Source of the DNA: CAVTLG01 sp963735495
GTDB lineage: Bacteria > Chloroflexota > Ktedonobacteria > Ktedonobacterales > Ktedonobacteraceae
Direction of reading: 5' to 3'
DNA: 64,000 nt
Assembly (NCBI GenBank): GCA_963735495.1
Contig: CAVTLG010000005.1
Coordinates: 120,147 to 184,146 of the forward strand
Part shown: positions 54,022 to 62,578 of the stretch, in pieces
Layout: the number at the start of each line of letters is the position of its first letter
Numbering within the stretch: position 1 is the first letter of the stretch
Made by a program: the position numbers and the translations under genes
Notes under the pieces: generated by a model
The model's input: only the letters and a program-made list of their open reading frames with translations
What the model was told of the DNA's origin: nothing
Databases searched by the model: none

Positions 54022-55188
54022 ATGTCTCTCACGATACCCCAGGCACTCCAATGGTGGAAGCACTATCTGGGGCGCAGCATTCAATTTCCCGTCGTTCCTC
54101 CTGCTTGTGAGCAGGTGATGGCTCAGGCTCGCGAGGTTGGCATTCCAGTGGGCGCGCTCTATATCGTCTCTCGCCCGCTCTCCGCAGGCGGGATGGGGAC
54201 CTATGACCGCGACACAGGCGATCTGTGTTGTCATTACGAAGCCAGTCAGGGTGAAGAAGGGCAGCGGGAAGTCCTGCGAACCCTCTTCGTGCTGATCGCC
54301 ACCGTGAAACTTCAGGTTCCCATTCCGCACTCCATCGCCCAGGAGTGGGAAGCGGTTCGTCGGGCCATTGAGGAGGGCTACCGACTGGCCCAGCAGTGGG
54401 GCTACCTGTCGGTGTTTACGGAAGCCGATGTCACCAGGTGGGTCGCGAGAAGCACGGAGCTTGCCCGTGGCCATCATCTGGCCGCCGAACTGGCAGGCCA
54501 TCGCTCGCCCTGGGTGGCACGCACCGCATACAGCGCGTTGGATGCGCGGCGCAGCGAACTCTCCACCCTCGACACGCCAGAACGGTTTGTCGAGGCACTG
54601 GCGGGAACGGGTGCGAACCGCGTCTCCAATGATGCGCTGGTGCGCTTTGACCGCTCGTTGTTGCGCGAACGGTGGGCCGTGACCTCCGCTCGTCCGCAGG
54701 GAGCGCATCCCTCCTTTGGCACTCTCATGGTTCCGAGCACCTTGCGGTCCGCGCGAATCTTGCGTTCTGTGCTCTCCCGTGTGGCAGGCTGGCCGCAGGA
54801 TGGCGTCTCAGAATGTGCGCACCAGTCCTGGTTTCAGGAGATCGCCGAGGAAACAGATCTGGCTGTACTGATACGCATCTGGAATGGCTGGCTGATTGAG
54901 ACCTGTCCCCAGGCAGCAGTGAGGCTGTCCGCCTGGGCGTATGGGGATGGCTATCAGCTCGCCCCTCGGGTCTATCGGGTGTCGCTTTCCTACGAAGACG
55001 CGTCCATCGAGGGACCGCCGACGCGTGATCTCTGGGTCTTGTTCGCCGAGCGTCCCTCTCCTGAACAAAGCGCGTTGGAAGGTGCCTGGCAGTTCTTCCT
55101 GGCCGATTGGTTGACCTGGAGCACCCTGGAATGTGGACCCCTCTCCCAGGGGTTGCAGCACCTCTGGCTGCAAGGAGGAGACGCATGA
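54022..55188 (+). CDS. Hypothetical protein in the element backbone
   Basis: A 388-residue protein without recognisable domains. It has an N-terminal helical part (TIPQALQWWKHYLGRSIQFP), a middle region with LAGHRSPWVARTAYSALDAR, and a C-terminal alpha/beta part (RLSAWAYGDGYQLAPRVYRV; PTRDLWVLFAERP). There is no signal peptide or membrane helix. The stop (ATGA) overlaps the start of the next small gene, so the genes 54022, 55185 and 55343 are translationally coupled. The role is unknown. Confidence 0.6.
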   Translation: MSLTIPQALQWWKHYLGRSIQFPVVPPACEQVMAQAREVGIPVGALYIVSRPLSAGGMGTYDRDTGDLCCHYEASQGEEGQREVLRTLFVLIATVKLQVPIPHSIAQEWEAVRRAIEEGYRLAQQWGYLSVFTEADVTRWVARSTELARGHHLAAELAGHRSPWVARTAYSALDARRSELSTLDTPERFVEALAGTGANRVSNDALVRFDRSLLRERWAVTSARPQGAHPSFGTLMVPSTLRSARILRSVLSRVAGWPQDGVSECAHQSWFQEIAEETDLAVLIRIWNGWLIETCPQAAVRLSAWAYGDGYQLAPRVYRVSLSYEDASIEGPPTRDLWVLFAERPSPEQSALEGAWQFFLADWLTWSTLECGPLSQGLQHLWLQGGDA

Positions 55189-55346
55189 CCACCATGGGAC
55201 ACGACGACCAACAGATCAGACGTGCGGTGCACGTGCTGTTCCGGCGTGAAGAAACCATTCCTGATCGCGCCAGAGACGCACAGCAGTATGAACGGCTGCT
55301 GACAGCCCTGGCTTCCCCTCCCAATGAAAGGAGACCAAGACGATGA
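55185..55346 (+). CDS. Small coupled protein (53 aa)
   Basis: A short frame starting MTTMGHDDQQIRRAVHVLF and ending LASPPNERRPRR. The start overlaps the upstream stop as ATGA and its own end overlaps the DUF4007 start by 4 bp, so it is held between two coupled genes. The charged helical composition suggests a real small protein. AAGGAGGAGACGC precedes the ATG. Confidence 0.6.
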   Translation: MTTMGHDDQQIRRAVHVLFRREETIPDRARDAQQYERLLTALASPPNERRPRR

Positions 55347-56323
55347 CCATTCCCCCCCATCAGGCAGAGGCAGAGGAGTTTCCCCATCTCCTGTTTGGAG
55401 GACATCAGGGCTATGACCTGCGGGAGCAGTGGATTACCAAAGGACTCCTGGCCCTGGCCTACACGGAAGATCCGCAGGTACGAGCACGTCTGTTTACCGC
55501 CTCTCTTGCCCCCGATCACTTTGGCATTGGCCCTGGCATGGTTGCCTCGCTTCGCTACTGGTTACGGGCAACAGGACTCATGGGCGAGCAGCCAGAAACA
55601 GGGTATGGGCGGAAGGTGCCAACACTCACGCCGCTTGGTGCCTTGCTCTCTCTCCATGATCCCTATCTCGGACGTATGGGAAGCCTCTGGTTGCTCCACG
55701 CCCATCTTGCGCGCAACCTGCTGCTGGCTCCCACGTTTTCCTGGTTCTTCCAGTGTTTTGTGGGCAAGACCGTATTCACGAAAGATGCGTGTCTCGAGGC
55801 GCTGCTTTCGTGGGCCATCAAGGATGCGCAGCAGCAACGGATCAGCTCGGCACTCCTGCGCAAAGATGTGGAATGCCTGTTCCGCCTCTATGCGGCGGCG
55901 TCTCATTCCGACCAGATGATCCCAGAGCAATCCGTGCTTGCCTCCCCGTTTCGCCGTCTTCATCTGCTCCAGTGCCATCCCAGCAAGGCTGAGACGGAGC
56001 GCCGCACCGAACGAAGGGTGCCTCAGTATCAGTACACGTTCCCACACGCCGAAGACATCCCAGAACTAGTGGTGCTTGCCCTTCTGCTGGAACACAATCC
56101 AGGCATGGCGCAGGTTCCCTTGACCCAGGTGCTTTATCGTCAGCAGCAACTTGGCCGCAGTTGTGGCCTGACCCACATAACCCTGCTGGATGCATGCCAT
56201 CGCCTGCTGCTTCTGGAGCCAGACTGGGCACCTCGGCACGTCTGGATAGATCAGCAGCCCTGGCTGACCTTGCCAGCGGTGACCGTCGAGCAGGTTCTGC
56301 TGCGCTACTATACCCAGCTATGA
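55343..56323 (+). CDS. DUF4007 family protein
   Basis: A 326-residue protein that fits DUF4007 well: FGGHQGYDLREQWITKGLLA at the N-terminus, then GIGPGMVASLRYWLRATGLM, TPLGALLSLHDPYLGRMGSL, and WLLHAHLARN with TFSWFF. DUF4007 proteins are found in DNA phosphorothioation-linked loci, often next to DndC-like sulfurtransferases. No dnd-type gene is seen in this window, so here it is used apart from that setting. It has no obvious membrane segment. GAAAGGAGACCAAGACG precedes the ATG. Confidence 0.8.
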   Translation: MTIPPHQAEAEEFPHLLFGGHQGYDLREQWITKGLLALAYTEDPQVRARLFTASLAPDHFGIGPGMVASLRYWLRATGLMGEQPETGYGRKVPTLTPLGALLSLHDPYLGRMGSLWLLHAHLARNLLLAPTFSWFFQCFVGKTVFTKDACLEALLSWAIKDAQQQRISSALLRKDVECLFRLYAAASHSDQMIPEQSVLASPFRRLHLLQCHPSKAETERRTERRVPQYQYTFPHAEDIPELVVLALLLEHNPGMAQVPLTQVLYRQQQLGRSCGLTHITLLDACHRLLLLEPDWAPRHVWIDQQPWLTLPAVTVEQVLLRYYTQL

Positions 56324-56454
56324 GGCAACACCTGTGTATCGGCTGCTCCAGGAGTCGTGCTCCTCCCTTCTACATCTTCTTCTCTTTATTCATCACTGAA
56401 CCGACTTACCTCATTCGATTCCTATTATGCTGTTTTCCTAAACGAAAGGATACG

Positions 56455-57654
56455 ATGATGTTTTTCACCATTGAGCAAAAAGCGTTCTCTCACGCGCTTT
56501 CTCTGGCGTTCGCATTTGCCGGGCAAAGCGCCATCCAGATGCCCATTCTCAAAACGCTCCGCTTTGACGCGGAGCCAGGGAGGCTGATCATCCAGGCTGC
56601 CAATGACCGGACCCGCGTGCGCGTGCCTGTTGCCGCAGACGTGCAGGCTCCTGGGAGTGTGCTGGTGCCTGCGCAGACATTTTTCCATCTCGTGAGTGAC
56701 CTTCCGAGCGTGCCGATCAGCGTGATGTCGCCTTCGCCGACCGATCTCACTGCACTGCAACTGCGTGGTCCGCAGATCAAAGCGAATTTCAAGCTGGCCG
56801 CGTTCCCGCTCGACGAATTTCCTCAGGTGACGAGGCTCGCGGAGGGAGAGGAACTGCTGACACTCGACGCGGAACTCTTGCGAGAGATCATCGAGCAGGT
56901 TGCGGTGGCCGCTGCAAGCGATAGTGCGCGCCCGGTTCTCGAAGGGATCAACGTGGTGTTTCAGCAGGGACAGGCCACCTTTACCGCTGCGGATAGCTTC
57001 CGCGTGGCCTATCGGAGCGTGCCGATTCCAGATCACCACCTGGCCGCCTCACTGCTCATTCCCGCCTCCGTCTTGCGCCAACTCGCACGTATCCTGCCCT
57101 CGTCAGGGGTCGTCCGTCTGGGGCGCTCTCACAATGGGGGATCTCTGCTGGTGCAAAGCAGAGAAATGGATCTCTCGTTGAGCTTGCTGGAAGGCGAGTT
57201 TCCCAATGTACGTTCGCTCCTCTCGCTCTCTGCGCTGACGCGTGTGGTCCTGTCCTCACAGGATCTGCGCAACGTGCTGCGGCTGATGGCCTCATTTACG
57301 CGTGAAAACAAGCACCAACTGCGCTGGGTTGTGGAGGCCGACGTCTTCCTGGTGGAAGCCGACGTCCCGGACCTGGGAACCAACGAGATGCGTTTGACGG
57401 AAGGGGTCACCATCAGCGGGCCAGCCGTCTCGATCTTGCTCAATGCTGCCTACATAGCGGATGCCCTGGCTGCCGTGACAACCCCAGAGGTGGCGCTGGA
57501 AATGGTGAGTGATCGTCACCCGGTCACCATCAAGCCGGTTGGCCCGCTGGATGCACGCGGTATCATTATGCCCCTTCTGCGGCAAACGAATGCTGGGCCC
57601 ACCCAGACAACGCCGGCTTCCCAGGCCACCCCGGAAACGGCCGCTTCCCGCTAA
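56455..57654 (+). CDS. dnaN: DNA polymerase III beta subunit-like sliding clamp
   Basis: About 399 residues from the ATG at 56455 or 56458 (AACGAAAGGATACG upstream); the open frame extends upstream without a start signal. It has the three-domain clamp pattern: MFFTIEQKAFSHALSLAFAF, QMPILKTLRFDAEPGRLIIQ, then AFPLDEFPQVTR and DSARPVLEGINVVFQQG. LLEGEFPNVRSLL is followed by VTTPEVALEMVSDRHPVTIK, and IIMPLLR closes domain III. The ring encircles DNA and holds polymerase. The C-terminus has an additional Thr/Pro-rich tail. It is likely an element-encoded second clamp, not the host chromosomal copy, because dnaA, recF and gyrB are absent. Confidence 0.9.
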   Translation: MMFFTIEQKAFSHALSLAFAFAGQSAIQMPILKTLRFDAEPGRLIIQAANDRTRVRVPVAADVQAPGSVLVPAQTFFHLVSDLPSVPISVMSPSPTDLTALQLRGPQIKANFKLAAFPLDEFPQVTRLAEGEELLTLDAELLREIIEQVAVAAASDSARPVLEGINVVFQQGQATFTAADSFRVAYRSVPIPDHHLAASLLIPASVLRQLARILPSSGVVRLGRSHNGGSLLVQSREMDLSLSLLEGEFPNVRSLLSLSALTRVVLSSQDLRNVLRLMASFTRENKHQLRWVVEADVFLVEADVPDLGTNEMRLTEGVTISGPAVSILLNAAYIADALAAVTTPEVALEMVSDRHPVTIKPVGPLDARGIIMPLLRQTNAGPTQTTPASQATPETAASR

Positions 57655-57684
57655 CCATTCACTTGTTGTGTCATGTTCATTCCT

Positions 57685-57720
57685 GGCGCACGCAAAAGAG
57701 ACCTCCTCGTTGCGTGCGCC
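57685..57720 (+). promoter_or_regulatory. Stem-loop 26 nt before the 57747 gene
   Basis: GGCGCACGCAA and TTGCGTGCGCC, an 11-bp perfect stem with a 14-base loop, followed by TTGTTCAAAAGAAAGGATACC and the next start. Confidence 0.75.
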
Positions 57721-57746
57721 TTGTTCAAAAGAAAGGATACCGCTCG

Positions 57747-58982
57747 ATGACGATTCGCCTTGATACCTATCCCGAAGCACAGATTGCGATGCAGATGCTT
57801 CCCCAGAATCCGCCTTCGGCAACGCCAACGCTGTGTTGTCTGCTCCACACCGGTCCTTTGCCGCCTTCACACCAGGTAGAAGTCTGGGTCGAAGGAACCC
57901 AGCAACCTGCGTACCAGGAAGGGTCACAAGACGTGTTTTCCTGGACCTGCACCAAAGGCAGCGAAGTGCGTATTCACCTCAAGCAGCATGATCGTCTGGT
58001 CAAATCTTGGCGCGGGTGGTGGCTGGGAGAGACGACCATTGCCCATACCGGGACGCTCCGGGTCCAGGTCTATTGCGCAGGAGCCCTCCAGCCCGCAGGA
58101 CTCCCCCGTGCGAAAGCTGCTCCAGTGGAGGCGACGGCACTCCTCTCCAGCAGCACCGATCAGCACAATGGCACCCGTCACGATGGGATGGCTGCGGTGG
58201 CCACCTGGCCAGCGGTGACCACCGCTACTCAGTTGTCTCCCTCCGTGACGGAAGGGCCATCAGCCGATGACGACCTCTGGGAGCAGGCACGCCAGGATGC
58301 GCATTCTGGGGTGGTCGAGGAAGCGGAAGCCGTCTCACCTCCAGAGCAAGAGACGTGGGAGGAAGCCGCCAGGCAGGAAGCGGAGGAAAGAGACCGGGAG
58401 CAGATCGTTGAAGAACCTGCTTCCCCCAAGATGCAGCCATTGCCCGTTGAGCAAGAACACCCAACACTGCATGCAGACACCTCCATCGCTGCGGCTCCGG
58501 TTGGAACCATCCTTGCCAGCTTCCCCGCTCTGATCGTCTGGTCGCAGACGGCGCACCAGGAACAGGAAACGCGCCTGACGAATTTGCTCGCGGCCATGCC
58601 TGCACAGACGATCCTGGTGGACCTCCGCCCGCATACGCCCACGCTCCGACGGAGCCTGCGAAAGAGCACCGTCTCTGGGCAGCAGAAACTGGGGCTCTCG
58701 AAAGAACTCCTCCGCAATTGCTACGGTGGTTGCTATTGGGATTGTGGGGTAACGATCCAGACCGTGCGTCGCCTGGTCTCGATGCCTCCGCCAACCTGGG
58801 ACCGCGTGGTCACGAACCCTGACGACCCGGATGGTCTAGGCACCCTGGTGACGGCGCTCAGGCAAGGCTTCTCTCTGGTGGTCCTGGATGGCGAGACGAA
58901 CTATGCCGCAAGTGCGCGTGCAGCAGTCCTGACCGAACTGCGCCAGCGGGTTGCCAATGTAATCATTGGTTCCTGTTCTTGA
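57747..58982 (+). CDS. Hypothetical protein, acidic linker and C-terminal domain
   Basis: About 411 residues from MTIRLDTYPE (AGAAAGGATACCGCTCG upstream). Residues 1-115 look like a beta-sandwich domain (LLHTGPLPPSHQVEVWVEG; IAHTGTLRVQVYCAG). A Glu-rich linker follows (WEEAARQEAEERDREQIVEE). The C-terminal 150 residues form an alpha/beta domain: IVWSQTAHQEQETRLTNLLA, then TILVDLRPHTPTLRRSLRKS and LGTLVTALRQGFSLVVLDGE. The VDLRPHTPT pattern recalls DUF488-type domains, but weakly. It is the last gene of the array, followed by a stem (59004-59034). Confidence 0.55.
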   Translation: MTIRLDTYPEAQIAMQMLPQNPPSATPTLCCLLHTGPLPPSHQVEVWVEGTQQPAYQEGSQDVFSWTCTKGSEVRIHLKQHDRLVKSWRGWWLGETTIAHTGTLRVQVYCAGALQPAGLPRAKAAPVEATALLSSSTDQHNGTRHDGMAAVATWPAVTTATQLSPSVTEGPSADDDLWEQARQDAHSGVVEEAEAVSPPEQETWEEAARQEAEERDREQIVEEPASPKMQPLPVEQEHPTLHADTSIAAAPVGTILASFPALIVWSQTAHQEQETRLTNLLAAMPAQTILVDLRPHTPTLRRSLRKSTVSGQQKLGLSKELLRNCYGGCYWDCGVTIQTVRRLVSMPPPTWDRVVTNPDDPDGLGTLVTALRQGFSLVVLDGETNYAASARAAVLTELRQRVANVIIGSCS

Positions 58983-59003
58983 AGGTTTCGTTGACGTTGT
59001 GCG

Positions 59004-59034
59004 AGAACCGGGAAGCCTCTGCCTCCCCGGTTCT
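59004..59034 (+). terminator. Terminator-like stem-loop at the end of the array
   Basis: AGAACCGGG and CCCGGTTCT form a 9-bp stem with a 13-base loop, 22 bp after the stop of the preceding gene. No ribosome site follows closely, so this one is plausibly a real terminator. Confidence 0.6.
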
Positions 59035-59216
59035 GCTCTTCAGTTGCCGAGGCACCCATTTCCATCGGCTTTAATATGTACGACGCTCCGGGCTGGCTAA
59101 CCACGCTATCCAGATGATGATGACCATCTCTGAACTGGTGGTGTTCCCAACGAAGACTACCGCACCCAATGGGCATGCCTCAGAACGCTCAGACGCCGAT
59201 GTGAAAGGAGAAGCGC

Positions 59217-59384
59217 TTGCCACTGTCGAAAGTCATCCCGATCCCTTTCAAGATGTGCTCACCCACCCGTGTCCAGATCACGCTGGAGGATCTCTGGGAT
59301 GTTGCCCGCAAATGGGCTCGCCTGCACGGTTACCACAAACAGGAGGGAGCCTTCCAGGGGCTTCCCCCCTTTCTCTGTAGTTAG
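59217..59384 (+). CDS. Small protein with TTG start (55 aa)
   Basis: The frame begins at TTG 59217 behind GAAAGGAGAAGCGC. It reads MPLSKVIPIPFKMCSPTRVQ, then ITLEDLWDVARKWARLHGYH and KQEGAFQGLPPFLCS. The helix EDLWDVARKWARLHGYHKQE is amphipathic and looks like a protein-binding or nucleic-acid-binding segment. The good ribosome site decides the TTG start. It may be the terminal part of the element. Function unknown. Confidence 0.4.
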   Translation: MPLSKVIPIPFKMCSPTRVQITLEDLWDVARKWARLHGYHKQEGAFQGLPPFLCS

Positions 59385-59649
59385 GCCACGTTAATTAACA
59401 TACAACGCCGTCGTGTATGGATCCCCATTCACAAAATGGATAATGTGAAGCCCTGATTGCATGAGGAGATCGGGGCTTAGCAACCCTTCTGTATGTCTCG
59501 CTTACTCGTCAAAAAACGAACGATTTGAGACAGTGATTTCGAGACGACTTTTGAGATAGCCCAACCATTTGTGTCGGCCTTGCGCTTCTGGTCCCACGGG
59601 ATGCGCAACGAGGTTGAAGGGGGAGAACGTGGCCCCCTACTCTCCAGGA

Positions 59650-60570
59650 TTAGCGTCTCCTCACAGCATTGAAAGGAGACCCCTCAGCACTGCTCAGGGA
59701 TGCAAAGACGTCACGGGCAGCATCATCCAAAGGGCGAAGTGCCATAATGCAAGGATACGTGTGGCTGCAGACCGAAATACGAATATGCTGAAGCTCTATC
59801 GGCAACCATTCTTCCGTCGTAGCATTTCTCCCCAGAAGCAGCTTTGATGGGACATCATGCTGATCACATAGTGAAGGCGTTCGTTCCCAATACTGACGAA
59901 AATCGGCGACGGCACAAAACTGTTTGACCAATTCATGATACCACGGTTCAAATTGGGAGAGCCGATTGCTTTGCTTAAAGAGCTGAATGCCGCGAGATAC
60001 CCCAGCTTGCCAGGCTTTGACTGCCTGGTCATTGAAGCTCGAACGTTCTCGGATCGGCAAGTCCTCTCGAAAAAAGACGGGGAGGACGTACCGTTGTGTT
60101 CGTGGAAGCGCCATGAGTGGAGGAAACGCAAAGAATCGCTGGAAAGGCTCGTTGAGAGCTTCGATTGCCAGGGTGTGCGTCACAAGCATGGCTGGATAGG
60201 GGAGTGTTTCCATCAACTGCCTGGCCTGTTCTAATGTGAGCCTGAGCTCGTCTCCTTCCAATTCGAGGCTTTCAGGGAGATAACGAGCAGCCAAGAGCAA
60301 GGTGTTGCGGCTTTCAATGCTACATTCGAGATAATCAGCGATCTGCATCAACGTCTGGCGGCTGGGAATCCGTTGCGAGCGCCCAACCAGCAAATTTTTA
60401 TAGGTGGGACACGCTTCATCGGTTAACTCTTGCTGAGTAAACCGTTTGAGGAATGGATGGGGACGATCCCTCGCCTCCTCCTGGCGGATGTTCCGCAGTG
60501 TTTCAATCTCGCCAAGGACATCACGCAGCACATCTGGCGTGTGAGAAGCGTCAGGTTCGATGTTCATCAT
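59650..60570 (-). CDS. XRE-family regulator with MmyB-like ligand-binding domain
   Basis: A 306-residue protein. The N-terminal ~80 residues are an HTH of the XRE type: FTQQELTDEACPTYKNLLVG, RSQRIPSRQTLMQIADYLEC. The rest follows the MmyB-like ligand-binding domain (a PAS-like fold): ETLPYPAMLVTHTLAIEALN, the ARQLME segment, and QYWERTPSLCDQHDVPSKLL. Such regulators bind a small molecule and control a divergent neighbouring operon; here the genes at 60867 and 61333 diverge from it. The start at 60570 has CAGGAGAGAGGT upstream. Confidence 0.85.
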   Translation of the reverse strand: MMNIEPDASHTPDVLRDVLGEIETLRNIRQEEARDRPHPFLKRFTQQELTDEACPTYKNLLVGRSQRIPSRQTLMQIADYLECSIESRNTLLLAARYLPESLELEGDELRLTLEQARQLMETLPYPAMLVTHTLAIEALNEPFQRFFAFPPLMALPRTQRYVLPVFFREDLPIRERSSFNDQAVKAWQAGVSRGIQLFKQSNRLSQFEPWYHELVKQFCAVADFRQYWERTPSLCDQHDVPSKLLLGRNATTEEWLPIELQHIRISVCSHTYPCIMALRPLDDAARDVFASLSSAEGSPFNAVRRR

Positions 60571-60866
60571 ACCTCTCTCCTGCTGTTGGAACTGGGAGAG
60601 ACCCGATCCGCGAACAGGCGGGACGATCTCTTGCCAATCCAGGTGTAGTTTTACACTTGGTACAACACATTTCCCCTAGTATACTCTTCCCTGTGAGCAG
60701 AACATGGCCAAATGCGCGTGACTGCCTGGAAGAGGCTCTCTCAAAGAGGACCGTGCCGTCGCTTCACCTCCCAATGAGCGTGAGCTGTTCTTGCGAGAAA
60801 GACAAGCTCACATTCATGCAGGTTTCAGGCATCTCGTGCACATGCAAGAAGAAATGGAGATACAAC

Positions 60867-61169
60867 ATGGTTACTGTAGGGTTTCTCATTCGATTCGAGG
60901 CAAAGCCCGGAAAAGAGGCGGATGTCGAGCGCGCCCTCAAAGGAGCGTTGGCAGCAGCCCAGGAGGAGCCGGAAACGATCGCCTATTTCTTAATTCGCCT
61001 GGGACCCTCGACGTTCGGCGTCTTCGATGCCTTCCCAGACGAAGAAAGGAGGCTCGCACACTACAATGCCCGCTGGCCGCAGTTGCAGGAAAGAGCGAAG
61101 ACTCTGTTTGTCGAAGGATCACTGGTCATGGAGAAGGTTGATATCCTGGGGGCCAAGCTTCCTGGGTAG
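60867..61169 (+). CDS. Antibiotic biosynthesis monooxygenase (ABM) family protein
   Basis: A 100-residue ferredoxin-like ABM domain: VGFLIRFEAKPGKEADVERA, AAAQEEPETIAYFLIRLG, FGVFDAFPDEERRLAHYNAR and LFVEGSLVMEKVDILGAKLP. Members oxidise aromatic rings or act as small stress or scavenging proteins and normally form dimers. AAATGGAGATACAAC precedes the ATG; a longer frame upstream is not needed. Divergent from the MmyB-like regulator and a likely target of it. Confidence 0.88.
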   Translation: MVTVGFLIRFEAKPGKEADVERALKGALAAAQEEPETIAYFLIRLGPSTFGVFDAFPDEERRLAHYNARWPQLQERAKTLFVEGSLVMEKVDILGAKLPG

Positions 61170-61215
61170 AGTCGGCTTCGATCTCCGCGTGCGCGACCAG
61201 AAACACCTGTGGTTT

Positions 61216-61257
61216 GAAACCCCGCCAGGACCGGCGCGCCGGTCCTGGCGGGGTTTC
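61216..61257. terminator. 42-bp perfect palindrome
   Basis: GAAACCCCGCCAGGACCGGC followed by its exact complement makes a 21-bp stem without a loop, 47 bp past the ABM gene stop. It is probably a terminator or a REP-like palindrome. No other copy was seen in the window. Confidence 0.6.
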
Positions 61258-61332
61258 AGTAAGTGTTCTATGAGCACCGCCCTGAATTGGCTGGAAGCTA
61301 CGTCTTGAGAAAAAAAGAAAACGATTGAAAAG

Positions 61333-62241
61333 ATGAACAGTCCAACAACCAAGAAGCCCATTCTGATCCGAGCAGGTCATAGAGACCTCTCGGGAGTCTA
61401 CGCAAAACCTTCGAGCGCTCCTCGCGCTCTGATTGTGGCCTTGCATGGGGTCAGCAACTCGGCCGCTATCTTTGATAACACCATCCCTGGCGAAGCAGGC
61501 TTCCTCGATACGGCGGCCTCTCTTGGGTACGCGGTGCTGGCGCTGGATCGACCGGGCTATAGGGCCAGCCAACAGATCGCCGAAGATCTGAGCACCTTTG
61601 ACGGCCAGATCGCCCTCCTGCGACTCGCGCTGACCGCAGCCTGGGAGCAGTATGGAGCCGACGAGGCCGGAATCGTTCTGCTTGGCCAATCCTTCGGGGG
61701 ACTCATCGTCCTTGGGCTGGCAGCCAGCCAGCCTGATGTCCCTTTACTTGGCGTGAGCACTCATGGGACGGGATTACGCTGGTTGCCAGGTGCCCTCCAA
61801 CGCTTTCAACGCTTGCTGGCTAACGCCCCATTTGTTGAGCTTCCTTTCGACGAGAACGCCAGGTCCCTTGGGCCTGCCAACAGTTGGGTTCATGAGGCCC
61901 GAGAACGTTTGAAGCAGAGTCAAGCACCTTTGCCGATGGCAGAGTTGCGTGAGGTGCTTCGCTTTCCCGAGCATCTTCGCCAGATCAGTGCGGATGTGCG
62001 CGTTCCCGTCCAGATGACCCTTGGAGAGTATGACACCGTCTGGGAGTCCTCTGCATCTGCGCTGGACGAACTGAGCCAGCTCTTCCCACAAGCCCCATTT
62101 GTGGATGTGCGTCGCCAACGCTTCGTTCCTCATCAACCTAATGCCCACTTGGCGGCGCGTGCGTTCTACCTGCGTGAACTCGCTTTTGTCGAAGAGTGCC
62201 GGGTTCACCACAGCATGATCGCCCCTGAGCCCTTGCCATAA
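61333..62241 (+). CDS. Alpha/beta hydrolase
   Basis: A 302-residue alpha/beta hydrolase fold enzyme. The oxyanion strand is ALIVALHGVSNS (about 32-43), then LALDRPGYRAS. The nucleophile elbow is LLGQSFGGL with Ser120. The acid is probably Asp in MTLGEYDTVW and the base His in RFVPHQPNAHLA near residue 273. There is no signal peptide, so it should be cytosolic. The substrate is unknown. It follows the ABM gene on the same strand, separated by the palindrome at 61216, and may form a small detoxification unit with it. Confidence 0.85.
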   Translation: MNSPTTKKPILIRAGHRDLSGVYAKPSSAPRALIVALHGVSNSAAIFDNTIPGEAGFLDTAASLGYAVLALDRPGYRASQQIAEDLSTFDGQIALLRLALTAAWEQYGADEAGIVLLGQSFGGLIVLGLAASQPDVPLLGVSTHGTGLRWLPGALQRFQRLLANAPFVELPFDENARSLGPANSWVHEARERLKQSQAPLPMAELREVLRFPEHLRQISADVRVPVQMTLGEYDTVWESSASALDELSQLFPQAPFVDVRRQRFVPHQPNAHLAARAFYLRELAFVEECRVHHSMIAPEPLP

Positions 62242-62578
62242 CCTTGCTTTCGCGTTCGATACCGAAGCCGTGACTGTGTGAACACAGGTGAAAAGCCTGA
62301 GTATCATTGCCGTCTGGATGAGCATTGCGCGAAGAAAGATCGTGCGTTCATCATCCAGGCGGATCAGAGATGGCTCTCCATTCAATGGTACGGCAGTTGC
62401 AGTCCAGGAAAAGCTCGTGCCATTGAACATGAGAATATTTGTCACAGGAAATAAACGGTTTTGACACACATTCTCAGCCACTGTTTTCAAGACGTTTGAG
62501 GGCCTTCGGAACGTTGCTCACAGTGTTCTTACAGAAATGCATACTCCCATTTTACTCTCTAAAGAACTCATATGCCAG
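62242..62578. other. Gap without a supported gene
   Basis: About 340 bp between the hydrolase stop and the Tn554-type accessory gene. No credible gene, stem with T-run or named element was seen. Confidence 0.4.
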
